From Bradyrhizobium sacchari (GTDB lineage Bacteria; Pseudomonadota; Alphaproteobacteria; Rhizobiales; Xanthobacteraceae): DNA of 39,578 nucleotides. Every line of letters begins with the position of its first letter. Position 1 is the stretch's first letter. The translations under genes and the position numbers were made by a program. Location of the stretch: assembly GCF_002068095.1 (NCBI RefSeq), contig NZ_LWIG01000053.1, positions 151,315 through 190,892 of the forward strand. The letters run 5' to 3'. Under the pieces are notes generated by a model. It saw nothing but the letters and a program-made list of their open reading frames with translations, had not been told where the DNA came from and did no database searches. Of the stretch, positions 8,900 through 18,117 are shown one piece after another.

Positions 8900-10051
8900 C
8901 TACGCGTAACTCCGCATCGCCTCGGCATGGCCGCTGGCCTCGACCTCGGTGCGTGGACGCAGCCGTGTCAGCGCCAGCATCATGCCGACGCCATAGGCGA
9001 GCGAGACGATCGAGGAGCCACCATAGGAGATGAACGGCAGCGTCATGCCCTTGGCGGGGATGAGCTGCAGGTTGACCGACATGTTGATCGCCGCCTGCAC
9101 GCCGAACAGGATCGCAAGGCCGGACGCGGCAAAGCGCGAGAACATGTCCTCATTGGCATAGGCCCGCGACAGCGTGCGGATGACGACGAAGGCGAACAGC
9201 GCCAGCATGGCGAGGCACAGAACGATGCCGAATTCTTCGGCGGCGACCGCGAACACGAAGTCGGTATGGCTGTCCGGCAGGCTGCGTTTTGCAATGCCCT
9301 CGCCCGGGCCGAGGCCGAGCCAGCCGCCGTTGTAGAAGGCCTCCATGGCGGTATCGACCTGGAAGGTGTCGCCCGAGGCCGGGTTCATGAAGCGCTTGAT
9401 GCGACCCGCGACGTGCGGGACGAAAAGATAGGCGCTGAACAGGCCGGCGGCGGCGGCGCCTGCAAGACCGAACACCCAGATCATGCGCATGCCCGCAATG
9501 AAGAACAGCGAGCCCCACACCATCAGGATCAGCATGGTCTGGCCGAAGTCCGGCTCCATCACCAGCAGCGACACCAGCATCAACAGCAGCACCAGTGCCA
9601 TCGAGGTCGCCGGCATCTCCGGCCGCTTGGTCGATTCCGCGAACAGCCAGGCCGCGATGACGACGAAGGACGGCTTTGCGATCTCGGAGGCCTGGATGTT
9701 GACGCCGAGCAGCGTGATCCAGCGCCGCGAGCCCTTCACTTCGGGACCGATGGCGAGCGTCACCACGATCAGGATGATGCTGACCGTGAAGATGATCAGC
9801 GCCGAGCGGCGGATCGCGCGCGGCGACAGGAAGGACACCCCGAGCAGCACCAGGCAGGACGGGAGCAGGAACATCACGTGGCGGCTGAAGAAGTGGAAGG
9901 GATCGAGCCCGATGCGGGTCGCAACCGGCGGGCTCGCCGCCAGCGACAGGATCACGCCGGTGAGCATCAGCGCCAGAATGGCACCCATCAGCGGCTTGTC
10001 GACGGTCCACCACCACTCGGAAAAGGGGGTGCGTTCTTCACGGGAGAGCAT
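8900..10051 (-). CDS. ftsW: Septal peptidoglycan glycosyltransferase FtsW
   Basis: FtsW is the SEDS-family glycosyltransferase that polymerises lipid II at the septum together with FtsI. The product is 383 residues, nearly all in hydrophobic helices (about ten). Family motifs include GSRRWI near 140, PDFGQTM near 180, the extracellular loop GGWLGLGPGEG with SLPDSHTDFVFAVAAEEFG, and the C-terminal PFISYGGSS. The ATG at 10051 has a weak ribosome binding site. It lies between two repeat-filled gaps (10052-10265 and 8788-8899). Confidence 0.96.
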   Translation of the reverse strand: MLSREERTPFSEWWWTVDKPLMGAILALMLTGVILSLAASPPVATRIGLDPFHFFSRHVMFLLPSCLVLLGVSFLSPRAIRRSALIIFTVSIILIVVTLAIGPEVKGSRRWITLLGVNIQASEIAKPSFVVIAAWLFAESTKRPEMPATSMALVLLLMLVSLLVMEPDFGQTMLILMVWGSLFFIAGMRMIWVFGLAGAAAAGLFSAYLFVPHVAGRIKRFMNPASGDTFQVDTAMEAFYNGGWLGLGPGEGIAKRSLPDSHTDFVFAVAAEEFGIVLCLAMLALFAFVVIRTLSRAYANEDMFSRFAASGLAILFGVQAAINMSVNLQLIPAKGMTLPFISYGGSSIVSLAYGVGMMLALTRLRPRTEVEASGHAEAMRSYA

Positions 10052-10139
10052 GGGCGGCCGCTTTCGGACAGAGGTCCGTCCATTGGTCGCCGAGGTTGGT
10101 TACCGGGGAGTTAAGGAAATCGATGAAGTTGTGCACAGT

Positions 10140-10260
10140 CTCGTGCCCCGGACGCAGCGCAGCGCCCTTGCGGTGCGCTGCAGAGACGGGGCCCATTGTC
10201 GCTTCTGGGTCCCGGCTCTGCGGAGCGTCACTTCGTGTCGCACCGGGTCCTGGACACGAG
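10140..10260. repeat. Imperfect palindromic repeat, family C, ftsW-murD gap
   Basis: The element begins CTCGTGCCCCGGACGC and ends GGGTCCTGGACACGAG, so its ends are inverted. The internal hairpins are GCAGCGC-N-GTGCGCTGC and GTCACTTCGTGTCGC. It resembles a family found between genes in Bradyrhizobium-type genomes but is more degenerate than family A. The other part of the gap, 10052-10139, shows nothing recognisable. Confidence 0.65.
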
Positions 10261-10265
10261 AGTCA

Positions 10266-11663
10266 TCACACCACCGGCTTCACACCCGGCAACGCCTGCA
10301 CCAGCTCGCGGAACTTGGCACCACGGATCTCGAAATTGCGGTACTGGTCGAAGGAGGCGCAGGCCGGTGACAGCAGCACGACGGCATCGGCAAGCCCGGA
10401 TGCCTCCGCATCGCGCGCGGCGTGTTCGACCGCGACGTCCAGCGTCTGGCTGATCTCGTGCGGCACCGTGCCCAGCGTTCCCGAGAACTCCTGCGCGGCT
10501 TCGCCGATCAGATAGGCCTTTCGGATGCGCGGGAAATAGCCGGTCAGGCTCGTGATGCCACCCGCCTTGGGCTTGCCGCCAGCGATCCAGAAGATATCGG
10601 CGAACGACGACAGCGCGTGCGCGGTGGCGTCGGCGTTGGTGCCCTTGGAATCGTTGACGAACAGCACGTTGCCGCGACGACCGACCTGCTCCATGCGGTG
10701 CGCCAGTCCCGGAAAGCTGCGCAGCCCGTTCTGCAGCACCTCCTGGCTGATGCCCATCGCGAGCGCGGCGGCGGCCGCGCAGGCCGCGTTCTGCGCATTG
10801 TGCAAGCCGCGCAGCGAGCCGATGCCGCCGAGTACGGCAACCTCGCTGCGGGCGCCACCCGAGGCGCGCACGATATTGCCGTGCTCGACATAAATGCCGG
10901 AGGCGAGCGGATTCCTGACCGAGATCCGCACCACGTTCTTGCCGGAGCGCTCGAGCCGGTCGGCGACATCGCGGCAATAGCCGTCATCGACGCCGACGAT
11001 CGAGGTGCCGCCCGCCTGCACGCCCGCGACAAGACGTTCCTTCACCGCAGCGTAGTGTTCGATCGTGCCGTGCCGATCGATGTGGTCCTCGCTGACATTG
11101 AGCAAAATGCCGACGGAGGGATCGAGCGAGGGCGTGAGGTCGATCTGGTAGGACGACATCTCGATGACGTGGACGCGGCCCATGCGCGGCGGCTCCAGCG
11201 ACATTATCGCGGTGCCGATATTACCGCCCATCTGGGTATCGTAGCCGGCGACCTTAGTCAGATGCGCGATCAGCGCCGTCGTGGTCGACTTGCCGTTGGT
11301 GCCGGTGATGGCGACGAACGGCGCGTTCGGCGCGTGACGCCGCCGCTCACGGCAGAAAAGCTCGATATCGCCAATGACCTCGACGCCGGCTTCGCGCGCC
11401 TTCAGCACGCTCCAGTGCGGCACCGGATGCGTGAGCGGCACGCCGGGTGCGAGCACGAGCGCGGCGAAATTCGCCCAGGAGACGTTGCGCAAGTCAGCGG
11501 TGATGAAACCGGCCTGCGCTGCCTTGGCGACGTTCTCGGCATTGTCGTCGGCGGCGACCACGTCGGCACCACCCGCCTTCAGCGCATGGCAGGAGGCGAG
11601 CCCCGAGCCGCCGAGGCCAAACACCGCGACCGTCTTGCCGGCGAAGGATGTGACCGGGATCAT
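10266..11663 (-). CDS. murD: UDP-MurNAc-L-alanine--D-glutamate ligase MurD
   Basis: MurD adds D-glutamate to UDP-MurNAc-L-Ala with ATP. The product is 465 residues. The N-terminal domain begins KTVAVFGLGGSGLAS, the P-loop is ITGTNGKSTTT near 122, and the central domain carries LNVSEDHIDRHG and FVNDSKGTNADAT. The frame continues 32 codons upstream, but that stretch (NPESRDSGF and so on) is the family A repeat translated. The ATG at 11663 (MIPVTSFAGKTV) is therefore the true start. Confidence 0.96.
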   Translation of the reverse strand: MIPVTSFAGKTVAVFGLGGSGLASCHALKAGGADVVAADDNAENVAKAAQAGFITADLRNVSWANFAALVLAPGVPLTHPVPHWSVLKAREAGVEVIGDIELFCRERRRHAPNAPFVAITGTNGKSTTTALIAHLTKVAGYDTQMGGNIGTAIMSLEPPRMGRVHVIEMSSYQIDLTPSLDPSVGILLNVSEDHIDRHGTIEHYAAVKERLVAGVQAGGTSIVGVDDGYCRDVADRLERSGKNVVRISVRNPLASGIYVEHGNIVRASGGARSEVAVLGGIGSLRGLHNAQNAACAAAAALAMGISQEVLQNGLRSFPGLAHRMEQVGRRGNVLFVNDSKGTNADATAHALSSFADIFWIAGGKPKAGGITSLTGYFPRIRKAYLIGEAAQEFSGTLGTVPHEISQTLDVAVEHAARDAEASGLADAVVLLSPACASFDQYRNFEIRGAKFRELVQALPGVKPVV

Positions 11664-11675
11664 GACTTTACTCTC

Positions 11676-11754
11676 GTCATTCCGGGGCGACGCGTTAGCG
11701 TCGAACCCGGAATCTCGAGATTCCGGGTTCTCGCTTCGCGAGCCCCGGAATGAC
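11676..11754. repeat. Palindromic repeat, family A, murD-mraY gap
   Basis: This is the cleanest full-length copy. Unit 1 runs GTCATTCCGGGGC, hairpin GACGC-GTTA-GCGTC, then GAACCCGGAAT. The joint is CTCGAG. Unit 2 is the mirror image with hairpin CTCGC-TTC-GCGAG, ending GCCCCGGAATGAC. It fills most of the gap. Confidence 0.93.
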
Positions 11755-11778
11755 AGCAAGAGGGAATCACCGCGACCA

Positions 11779-12882
11779 TCACCGCAGCTTCAGCGTCGAG
11801 AGGCCGGCGAGCGCCAGCATCACCGAGATGATCCAGAACCGGATCACGATCTGCGGCTCGGTCCAGCCGAGCTGCTCGAAATGGTGATGGATCGGCGCCA
11901 TGCGGAAGATCCGTTTGCCCGTCAGCTTGAACGACACCACCTGCACGATGACGGAGACCGCCTCGAGCACGAACAGGCCGCCGATCACCGCCAGCACGAT
12001 CTCGTGCTTCACCGCGACCGCGATCGCGCCGAGCATGCCGCCGAGCGCGAGCGAGCCGGTATCGCCCATGAAGATCGAGGCCGGCGGCGCGTTGAACCAG
12101 AGGAAGCCGAGACCAGCGCCCAACAGCGCGCCGCAGAGCACCGCGAGCTCGCCGGTGCCGGCGACATATTTGATCTGCAGATAATCGGCGAACACCGCGT
12201 TGCCGGCGAGATAGGCGATCATCGCAAAGCTCGCGGTCGCGATCATCACAGGCACGATGGCGAGGCCGTCGAGGCCATCGGTGAGGTTCACCGCATTGCC
12301 GGCGCCGACGATGACGAAGGCGCCGAAGATGACGAAGAACCAGCCGAAATGCAGCACCGTGTCCTTCAGGAACGGGATCGTCAGCGCGGTCGACGCAGGA
12401 TCGCGGTTCAGCCGCACCAGCGCGTAGCAGGCGACCAGCGCGATCGCCGCCTCGATCAGCAGGCGGAGCTTGCCGCCGAATCCGGTCGTGGTCTGCTTGG
12501 TCACCTTGAGATAGTCGTCATAGAAGCCGACGAAGCCGAAGCCGAGGGTCACGGCGAGCACGATCCAGACATAGGGATTGAGCGGATTGGCCCACAGCAC
12601 GGTGCCGACCGTCAGGCCGGACAGGATCATCAGGCCGCCCATGGTGGGCGTGCCCTTCTTGCTGAGATGCGATTGCGGTCCGTCGGCGCGGATCGGCTGG
12701 CCCTTGCCCTGGCGGATGCGCAAATGGTCGATGATCCACGGCCCGAACAGGAACACGAACAGCGCGCCGGTGACGACCGCGCCGCCGGTGCGGAAGGTGA
12801 TGTAGCGGAAAACATTCAGGAGGGTCCGAAAGGCCCCCAGGCTCGGAAATGTATTGGAGAGCTCGATCAGCCAGTAAAACAT
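11779..12882 (-). CDS. mraY: Phospho-MurNAc-pentapeptide transferase MraY
   Basis: MraY moves phospho-MurNAc-pentapeptide from UDP onto undecaprenyl phosphate, forming lipid I. The product is 367 residues with about ten membrane helices. Diagnostic motifs are GKGQPIRADGP, TPTMGG, the acidic FYDDYLK near 120, NAVNLTDGLDGLA near 198, MGDTGSLALGG near 268, and the MraY-specific APIHHHFEQLGW near 325. The ATG at 12882 follows AGGA by 8 bases. The 159-bp gap to murF shows no gene or repeat that I can identify. Confidence 0.97.
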   Translation of the reverse strand: MFYWLIELSNTFPSLGAFRTLLNVFRYITFRTGGAVVTGALFVFLFGPWIIDHLRIRQGKGQPIRADGPQSHLSKKGTPTMGGLMILSGLTVGTVLWANPLNPYVWIVLAVTLGFGFVGFYDDYLKVTKQTTTGFGGKLRLLIEAAIALVACYALVRLNRDPASTALTIPFLKDTVLHFGWFFVIFGAFVIVGAGNAVNLTDGLDGLAIVPVMIATASFAMIAYLAGNAVFADYLQIKYVAGTGELAVLCGALLGAGLGFLWFNAPPASIFMGDTGSLALGGMLGAIAVAVKHEIVLAVIGGLFVLEAVSVIVQVVSFKLTGKRIFRMAPIHHHFEQLGWTEPQIVIRFWIISVMLALAGLSTLKLR

Positions 12883-13041
12883 TCAGACGGTCCTATGGCG
12901 CCGTTCGCACGCAACCTTGCTCGGTCCCGACGTGCTTCACGCGCATTCGTTGGTCTTCTTCATGGGGTCGGGCGACCTCTGGGACGACGGACGGCTTGGT
13001 GCCGCAAACGGCGGGATTGGGAACTGCGCCTTCCAAGCAGT

Positions 13042-14421
13042 TTACGCCTTTGCCTGCAAGGCGGCCACTAGGCCCGGCACAAACTTGTTGACCCAGAACA
13101 TCTTCTTGCTGCCCTTGACAACCACGACATCGCCTGCCTGCAGCAGGCTCGCGACCTCACCCGGCTTCAGCGTGGCGGGATCGTCGTGCCAGCCGAGGCC
13201 CTTGCCTGATGGCAGCACGTCATAGAGGTTGCGCATCAGGGGGCCGACGCAATAGACGCCGTCGATGCCGTCGAGATATTTGGTGAGGCCGGTGTGATAG
13301 CCAGGTGCGTCGTCGCCCAGCTCAAGCATGTCGCCGAGCACCGCGATGCGGCGACCACCGGTCACGTGGCGCGCCTGCAGGCTCCGCAGCGCGGCCGCCA
13401 CGCTGGCCGGATTGCCGTTGAAACTGTCGTCGATCACGGTGATACCGCCGACCGCCTGCTCGACGCCGCGGCCGGTCATGATGCCGACACGGTCGAGCTT
13501 GATCGCGAGCGTCGCCGGATCGAGGTTCGCGGCACGGATCGAGGCGAGCGCGGCCAGCGCGTTCTGGACGCGGTGCGGCGCGCCCGGCGTCAGGCTGAAG
13601 GCGATCTCCTTCTTGCCGATCATCGCCACGACCTGCCAGCTCTCGCCGTGCGGCGCGTGCGCGACCTCGTGCACCTCGGCATGCTCGCCGAAGCGCACCA
13701 CCTTGCCCTTCCACTCCGACGCCTTGATGCCGGCGGGCAGCACCAGCACGCCGTCCTCGGGCAAGCCGAGCGCGATCGATACTTTCTCGTGGCGGATCGC
13801 CTCGAGCGAGCCGAGCTTTTCCAGGTGCACGGGCTGAACGTTGACGACCAGCGCGACGGTCGGCCGCGTCAGCTCACTGAGCCGCGCGATCTCGCCTTTC
13901 TGGTTCATGCCCATCTCGACGACCCAGAGGCTGGCATCTGCCTTCGCATTGCATAGCGTCAGCGGCACGCCCCAGAAATTGTTGAAGCTCGACGGACTCG
14001 CATAGGCGTTCGGATAAGCCGCCAGGAATTCCTTTGTGCTGGTCTTGCCGGCGCTGCCGGTGAGGCCGATCACCGGCCCGCGGAAACGCGCGCGTGCGGC
14101 GCGCGCGAGGCCCCAGAGACCGTCGATCAGCGTGTCCTTCACGACGATCTGGGGAATGCGGATGCCCGGGATCTCGTGCGGCACGATCATCGCAACCGCC
14201 CCTGCAGCTTCCGCCTTGTCCGCGAACTCCCAGCCGTCGCGCGCGCTGGCGAAGGCCGAGATGAAGCCGCCGCTTGGCGTGCCGCTGAGCGCAACGAACA
14301 GGCTGCCCGGCTTCACCAGACGGCTGTCCTGGGTGACGAAGTCGATCGGCGTGTCCGGAAACGATCCGGCCGCGCCCAGCGCGCGCGCCACTTCGGGAAC
14401 CGACCAAATTGGCGCGCTCAT
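13042..14421 (-). CDS. murF: UDP-MurNAc-tripeptide--D-Ala-D-Ala ligase MurF
   Basis: MurF joins the D-Ala-D-Ala made by Ddl to UDP-MurNAc-tripeptide, completing the pentapeptide. The product is 459 residues. The N-terminal substrate domain has the TQDSRLVKPGSLFVAL motif, the P-loop is GLTGSAGKTSTK near 120, and later motifs are EMGMNQKGEI and VIDDSFNGNPAS. The ATG at 14421 overlaps the murE stop as ATGA, so the two are coupled. Confidence 0.96.
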   Translation of the reverse strand: MSAPIWSVPEVARALGAAGSFPDTPIDFVTQDSRLVKPGSLFVALSGTPSGGFISAFASARDGWEFADKAEAAGAVAMIVPHEIPGIRIPQIVVKDTLIDGLWGLARAARARFRGPVIGLTGSAGKTSTKEFLAAYPNAYASPSSFNNFWGVPLTLCNAKADASLWVVEMGMNQKGEIARLSELTRPTVALVVNVQPVHLEKLGSLEAIRHEKVSIALGLPEDGVLVLPAGIKASEWKGKVVRFGEHAEVHEVAHAPHGESWQVVAMIGKKEIAFSLTPGAPHRVQNALAALASIRAANLDPATLAIKLDRVGIMTGRGVEQAVGGITVIDDSFNGNPASVAAALRSLQARHVTGGRRIAVLGDMLELGDDAPGYHTGLTKYLDGIDGVYCVGPLMRNLYDVLPSGKGLGWHDDPATLKPGEVASLLQAGDVVVVKGSKKMFWVNKFVPGLVAALQAKA

Positions 14422-15890
14422 GCAACCCTCGACGCTAATGCGGCGGCGACCGCCTCATGATCACTGAAGGGCAGCACCTCGCGGCCGACGATCTGCCCGG
14501 TCTCGTGTCCCTTGCCGGCGACGAGCAGCGCATCGCCCTCCTGCAACTCCTCGATCGCCACGCGAATAGCCTCGGCGCGGTCGCCGATCTCGCGCGCGCC
14601 CTTCGCGGCGGCAAGGATCGCAGCGCGGATCGCCTCCGGCTTCTCGCTGCGCGGATTGTCGTCGGTGATGATGACGCCGTCGGCGTTCTCGGCTGCGATC
14701 CCGCCCATGATCGGGCGCTTGCCGGCATCGCGATCGCCGCCGGCGCCGAACACGACGATCAGCCTACGCTTCGCATAGGGCCGCAGCGCCTGCAGCGCCT
14801 TCGCCAGCGCATCGGGCTTGTGCGCGTAGTCGACGAAGATCGGTGCGCCGTTGCGCTCGCCGACGCGCTCGAGCCGGCCCTTGGCGCCTTCGAGATGCTC
14901 GAGGCTGGCAAACACGCTAGCGGCGTCGCTGCCGGTCCCGATGGCAAGGCCGGCCGACACCAATGCGTTTTCGATCTGGAATTCGCCGACCAGCGGCAGC
15001 CGGACGGAATAGCTCTTGCCGCGATGTTCGAGCGCCAGCTTTTGCGAGAACCCCTCGACGACGGCCTCGGTGAGACGAATACCCTCGCCTGCCCCATTGC
15101 CGTTGCGCCCGACCGGCATCACGCGCAGGCCGCGCGACGTCGCGGCCGCGATCGCCTCCGCCGAGCAATCATGATCGGCCGAGATCACCGCGGCCCCATC
15201 AGGGGCGACCAGCTCGCGGAACAGGCGGAGCTTTGCGGCGAGATAATGCGCGACGGTCGGATGGTAATCCATGTGGTCGCGCGAGAGATTGGTGAAGCCG
15301 CCGGCGGAGACGCGCACGCCATCGAGGCGATATTGGTCGAGCCCATGCGAGGAGGCCTCGAAGGCGAGATGCGTGACGCCTTCGCGCGTGATCTCGTCCA
15401 ACTGCCGGTGCAGCGCGATCGGATCCGGCGTCGTCAGCGAGCCATAGACGGTGCGCTTGGGCGAGACGAGGCCGATGGTTCCGATGCTGGCCGAGGCGTG
15501 CCCCAGCCGCTCCCAGATCTGGCGCGTGAACGCCGCAACCGAGGTCTTGCCACTGGTGCCGGTCACCGCGGCAATGGTCGTGGGCTGCGACGGGAAGAAT
15601 TTTGCCGCCGCCAGCGCCAGCGCCCGGCGCGGATTGGCGACCGCGATGAACGGCACCTCGCAGGAGGCCGGCGCCTGGTCGCCAACCACGGCGACCGCGC
15701 CTGCGGCAATTGCGGCATCGATGAAGCGCGCGCCGTCAGTCTTGCTGCCTGCCAGCGCGAAGAAGAGGTCGCCGGGCTTGACGACGCGGCTGTCGAGCGC
15801 AACGCCGGTCACCTCGAGAGCCGCGACAGCGGGCACGGGTGCGGCATCATTGCCCAGAACGTCCTGACCTATGAGGTCGCGCAGCTTCAT
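14418..15890 (-). CDS. murE: UDP-MurNAc-dipeptide--meso-DAP ligase MurE
   Basis: MurE adds the third stem residue. The DNPR motif (TDDNPRSEKPEAI, near 410) is the known signature of enzymes that use meso-diaminopimelate rather than lysine, so the peptidoglycan is of the DAP type. The product is 490 residues. It shows DSRVVKPGDLFFAL at the N-terminus, P-loop TGTSGKTS near 110, and SRDHMDYH in the centre. The ATG at 15890 has GGAAG 4 bases upstream. The gap of 83 bp to ftsI holds a short direct repeat (AAAGCCGAATC twice). Confidence 0.97.
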   Translation of the reverse strand: MKLRDLIGQDVLGNDAAPVPAVAALEVTGVALDSRVVKPGDLFFALAGSKTDGARFIDAAIAAGAVAVVGDQAPASCEVPFIAVANPRRALALAAAKFFPSQPTTIAAVTGTSGKTSVAAFTRQIWERLGHASASIGTIGLVSPKRTVYGSLTTPDPIALHRQLDEITREGVTHLAFEASSHGLDQYRLDGVRVSAGGFTNLSRDHMDYHPTVAHYLAAKLRLFRELVAPDGAAVISADHDCSAEAIAAATSRGLRVMPVGRNGNGAGEGIRLTEAVVEGFSQKLALEHRGKSYSVRLPLVGEFQIENALVSAGLAIGTGSDAASVFASLEHLEGAKGRLERVGERNGAPIFVDYAHKPDALAKALQALRPYAKRRLIVVFGAGGDRDAGKRPIMGGIAAENADGVIITDDNPRSEKPEAIRAAILAAAKGAREIGDRAEAIRVAIEELQEGDALLVAGKGHETGQIVGREVLPFSDHEAVAAALASRVA

Positions 15891-15973
15891 CGTCTTCCAA
15901 TCGACATGCCGTGCCGGAAAGCCGAATCGTCAGGAAAAGCCGAATCAGCACCGGCGATGGCCACCCCAGTTGA

Positions 15974-17725
15974 TTACTGGGTTGTCCGGGATGCTGCAAG
16001 AATAAGGCGTTCGGACGGCGGCAGGTCGAACCGCGGCTCGACGCCCAGCAGCGGGGCGATCCGCTCGATCACCTTGCCGCCGGTCGGCACCGCGTTCCAG
16101 CCCGAGGTGATGAAACCCTTGGTTTCCGGGATAGCCTGCGGCTCGTCCAGCATCACCAGGATCTGATATTTCGGATCATCGCAGGGCATGATAGCGGTGA
16201 AGGAGTTGAGCACGCGCTTCTTGGCATAGCGGCCGTTGATGACCTTCTCGGACGTGCCGGTCTTGCCGCCGACATAATAGCCCTTGATGTCTGCCGTCTT
16301 GGCGGTGCCGATCTCGGCATTGAGGCGCATCAGGAACCGCATCTTGTCGCTGGTCTCGGTCTTGATGACGCGCTTGGCCATCGCCGCAGCTTCGGACTCG
16401 CTGCGCTTCATAAAAGTTGGCGGAATCAGATAGCCGCCGTTGACCAGCGCGTTGATGCCCATCACCGCCTGCAGCGGCGCCACCGACATGCCCTGGCCGA
16501 ACGCGATGGTCACGGTGTTCAATTCGCCCCAGCGGCGCGGGATCAGTGGCGCCGCACTCTCCGGCAGCTCGGTGCGCAGCCGCGTCAGCTGGCCCATCTT
16601 GGCGAGGAACGCCTTGTGCGCCTCGACGCCCTGGCCGAGCGCGATCCGCGCCGCACCGATGTTGGACGAATAGGTGAACACTTCCTTGGTGTTGATGAAG
16701 CGCCCGAGCGGATGGCTGTCGTGGATGGTGAACTTGCCGTAGTGCAGGTTTCCGCGCGCATCCCACGACGAGTTCAGATTGATCTTTCCGGAGTCGAGCG
16801 CCATCGCCAGCGTGAACGCCTTGAAGGTCGAGCCCATCTCGTAGACGCCCGTGGTCAGGCGGTTGATGCGGTCAGGATCGTGCGCCTCCTTCGGATTGTT
16901 GGGATCGAAGTCCGGCAGCGAGACCATCGCCACGATCTCGCCGGTCTTGACGTTGGAGACGATGCCGGAGGCGGCCTTGGTGTGGTACTTCTCCTTGGCC
17001 TTCAAGAGCTCGTCGCGCAGCGCGTGCTCGACGCGCAGGTCGATCGACAGCTCGATCGGCTTTTGCAGCCGGTCGGTGGCAAAGCCGGCGCGGTGGAGAT
17101 CGGCGAGCCCTTGATTGTCGAGCCACTTCTCCATGCCGGCGATGCCCTGGTTGTCGATGTTGACGAGACCGATGAGGTGGGCGACCTCGTTGCCGGTCGG
17201 GTAGACGCGCTTGTTTTCGCGCAGGAAGCCGATGCCGGGAATGCCGAGCTTGTGGATGTCCTGCTGCTGCTTCGCCGTGACCTCGCGCTTCAGCCAGACG
17301 AAACCCTTGCGCGTCCGGAGGCGCTCGCGCACCTCGGCCTCATCGAGGTCGGGCACGGTCGCGGTCAGAAGCTCGATCGCTTCGTCCTTGTCGATGATGC
17401 GGCGCGGCTCGCCGAACAGGCTCGAGGCCTTGACGTCGGTCGCGAGGATCGCGCCGTTGCGGTCGACGATGTCGGGCCGCGCGGTCGCGACCACTTCCTG
17501 CGACGCGGCACGGCGCGCACTGTGCGCGTCGGCGCCGATCGCGAACATCACGAGCCGGCCGCCGATCAGGGCATAGACCGAGGCGAAGGCGAGCATGGCA
17601 AGGCCGACGCGCGCGCGCGCCTTGGCCGCGCGGTCGACATTGCGCCCGTAGAGCAGGCTGCGGACCAGCCGCTGCCGCCAAGGTTCGGTCGGCTTTTCAT
17701 TGGGTTTTGCAGGCGCCGGGCTCAT
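15974..17725 (-). CDS. ftsI: Septal transpeptidase FtsI (PBP3)
   Basis: FtsI cross-links septal peptidoglycan and partners with FtsW. The product is 583 residues. It has a basic cytoplasmic N-terminus, one membrane helix near 42-62 (VGLAMLAFASVYALIGGRL), and a pedestal domain with ARPDIVDRNGAILATD. The class B transpeptidase domain has all three catalytic motifs: GSTFKAF (SxxK), YSSNIG (SxN) and GGKTGTSEK (KTG). The ATG at 17725 overlaps the ftsL stop as ATGA, so translation is coupled. Confidence 0.97.
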   Translation of the reverse strand: MSPAPAKPNEKPTEPWRQRLVRSLLYGRNVDRAAKARARVGLAMLAFASVYALIGGRLVMFAIGADAHSARRAASQEVVATARPDIVDRNGAILATDVKASSLFGEPRRIIDKDEAIELLTATVPDLDEAEVRERLRTRKGFVWLKREVTAKQQQDIHKLGIPGIGFLRENKRVYPTGNEVAHLIGLVNIDNQGIAGMEKWLDNQGLADLHRAGFATDRLQKPIELSIDLRVEHALRDELLKAKEKYHTKAASGIVSNVKTGEIVAMVSLPDFDPNNPKEAHDPDRINRLTTGVYEMGSTFKAFTLAMALDSGKINLNSSWDARGNLHYGKFTIHDSHPLGRFINTKEVFTYSSNIGAARIALGQGVEAHKAFLAKMGQLTRLRTELPESAAPLIPRRWGELNTVTIAFGQGMSVAPLQAVMGINALVNGGYLIPPTFMKRSESEAAAMAKRVIKTETSDKMRFLMRLNAEIGTAKTADIKGYYVGGKTGTSEKVINGRYAKKRVLNSFTAIMPCDDPKYQILVMLDEPQAIPETKGFITSGWNAVPTGGKVIERIAPLLGVEPRFDLPPSERLILAASRTTQ

Positions 17726-18114
17726 TGCTGGTCCTCGGGCTGAGGCACGGAGCCCGTCACGGTGTCAGGATCGCTCGCAGCTTCGATGGTGTTGAGCATC
17801 GCGCCGATCGGGTCGGGCTCGCCGGGTCTGAACAGCCGCGGCGGACGCTCGGGCAAATTCTTCAGCGAGTCATATTGCGTGCCGTTGACCGGCTTGAGCG
17901 GCAGATGCCGCTCGGCTAGGCCCTGCAGGCGCAGGGGCGCATCGAGCTTGGCCCATTCAGAGCGCAGCGAAGCGATGGCATCGCGCTGTTCGCGGATCTC
18001 CGCATGCAGCCGCAGCACCTTCTCGGTGCGCGCGGTGGAGTCCATCTTGATCCGGTAGACATAGGCCGCCGCGAAGATCAGCGCGCCGATGACGAGGAGG
18101 TGGATGATACGCAT
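17722..18114 (-). CDS. ftsL: Cell division protein FtsL
   Basis: FtsL is a small bitopic protein that joins FtsQ and FtsB and activates FtsWI. The product is 130 residues. It has a very short cytoplasmic tail, one membrane helix at about 3-20 (IIHLLVIGALIFAAAYVY), and a coiled-coil-like stretch (KVLRLHAEIREQRDAIASL). A Pro-rich tail replaces any domain. Sequence similarity within FtsL is always weak, so the call rests on size, topology and position between rsmH and ftsI. It starts 3 bases after the rsmH stop. Confidence 0.88.
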   Translation of the reverse strand: MRIIHLLVIGALIFAAAYVYRIKMDSTARTEKVLRLHAEIREQRDAIASLRSEWAKLDAPLRLQGLAERHLPLKPVNGTQYDSLKNLPERPPRLFRPGEPDPIGAMLNTIEAASDPDTVTGSVPQPEDQQ

Positions 18115-18117
18115 GGG

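Noticed and set aside
11664..11759. 32-codon N-terminal extension of MurD
   Set aside because: The extension is the translated palindromic repeat (NPESRDSGF), and the normal MurD start is the ATG at 11663.
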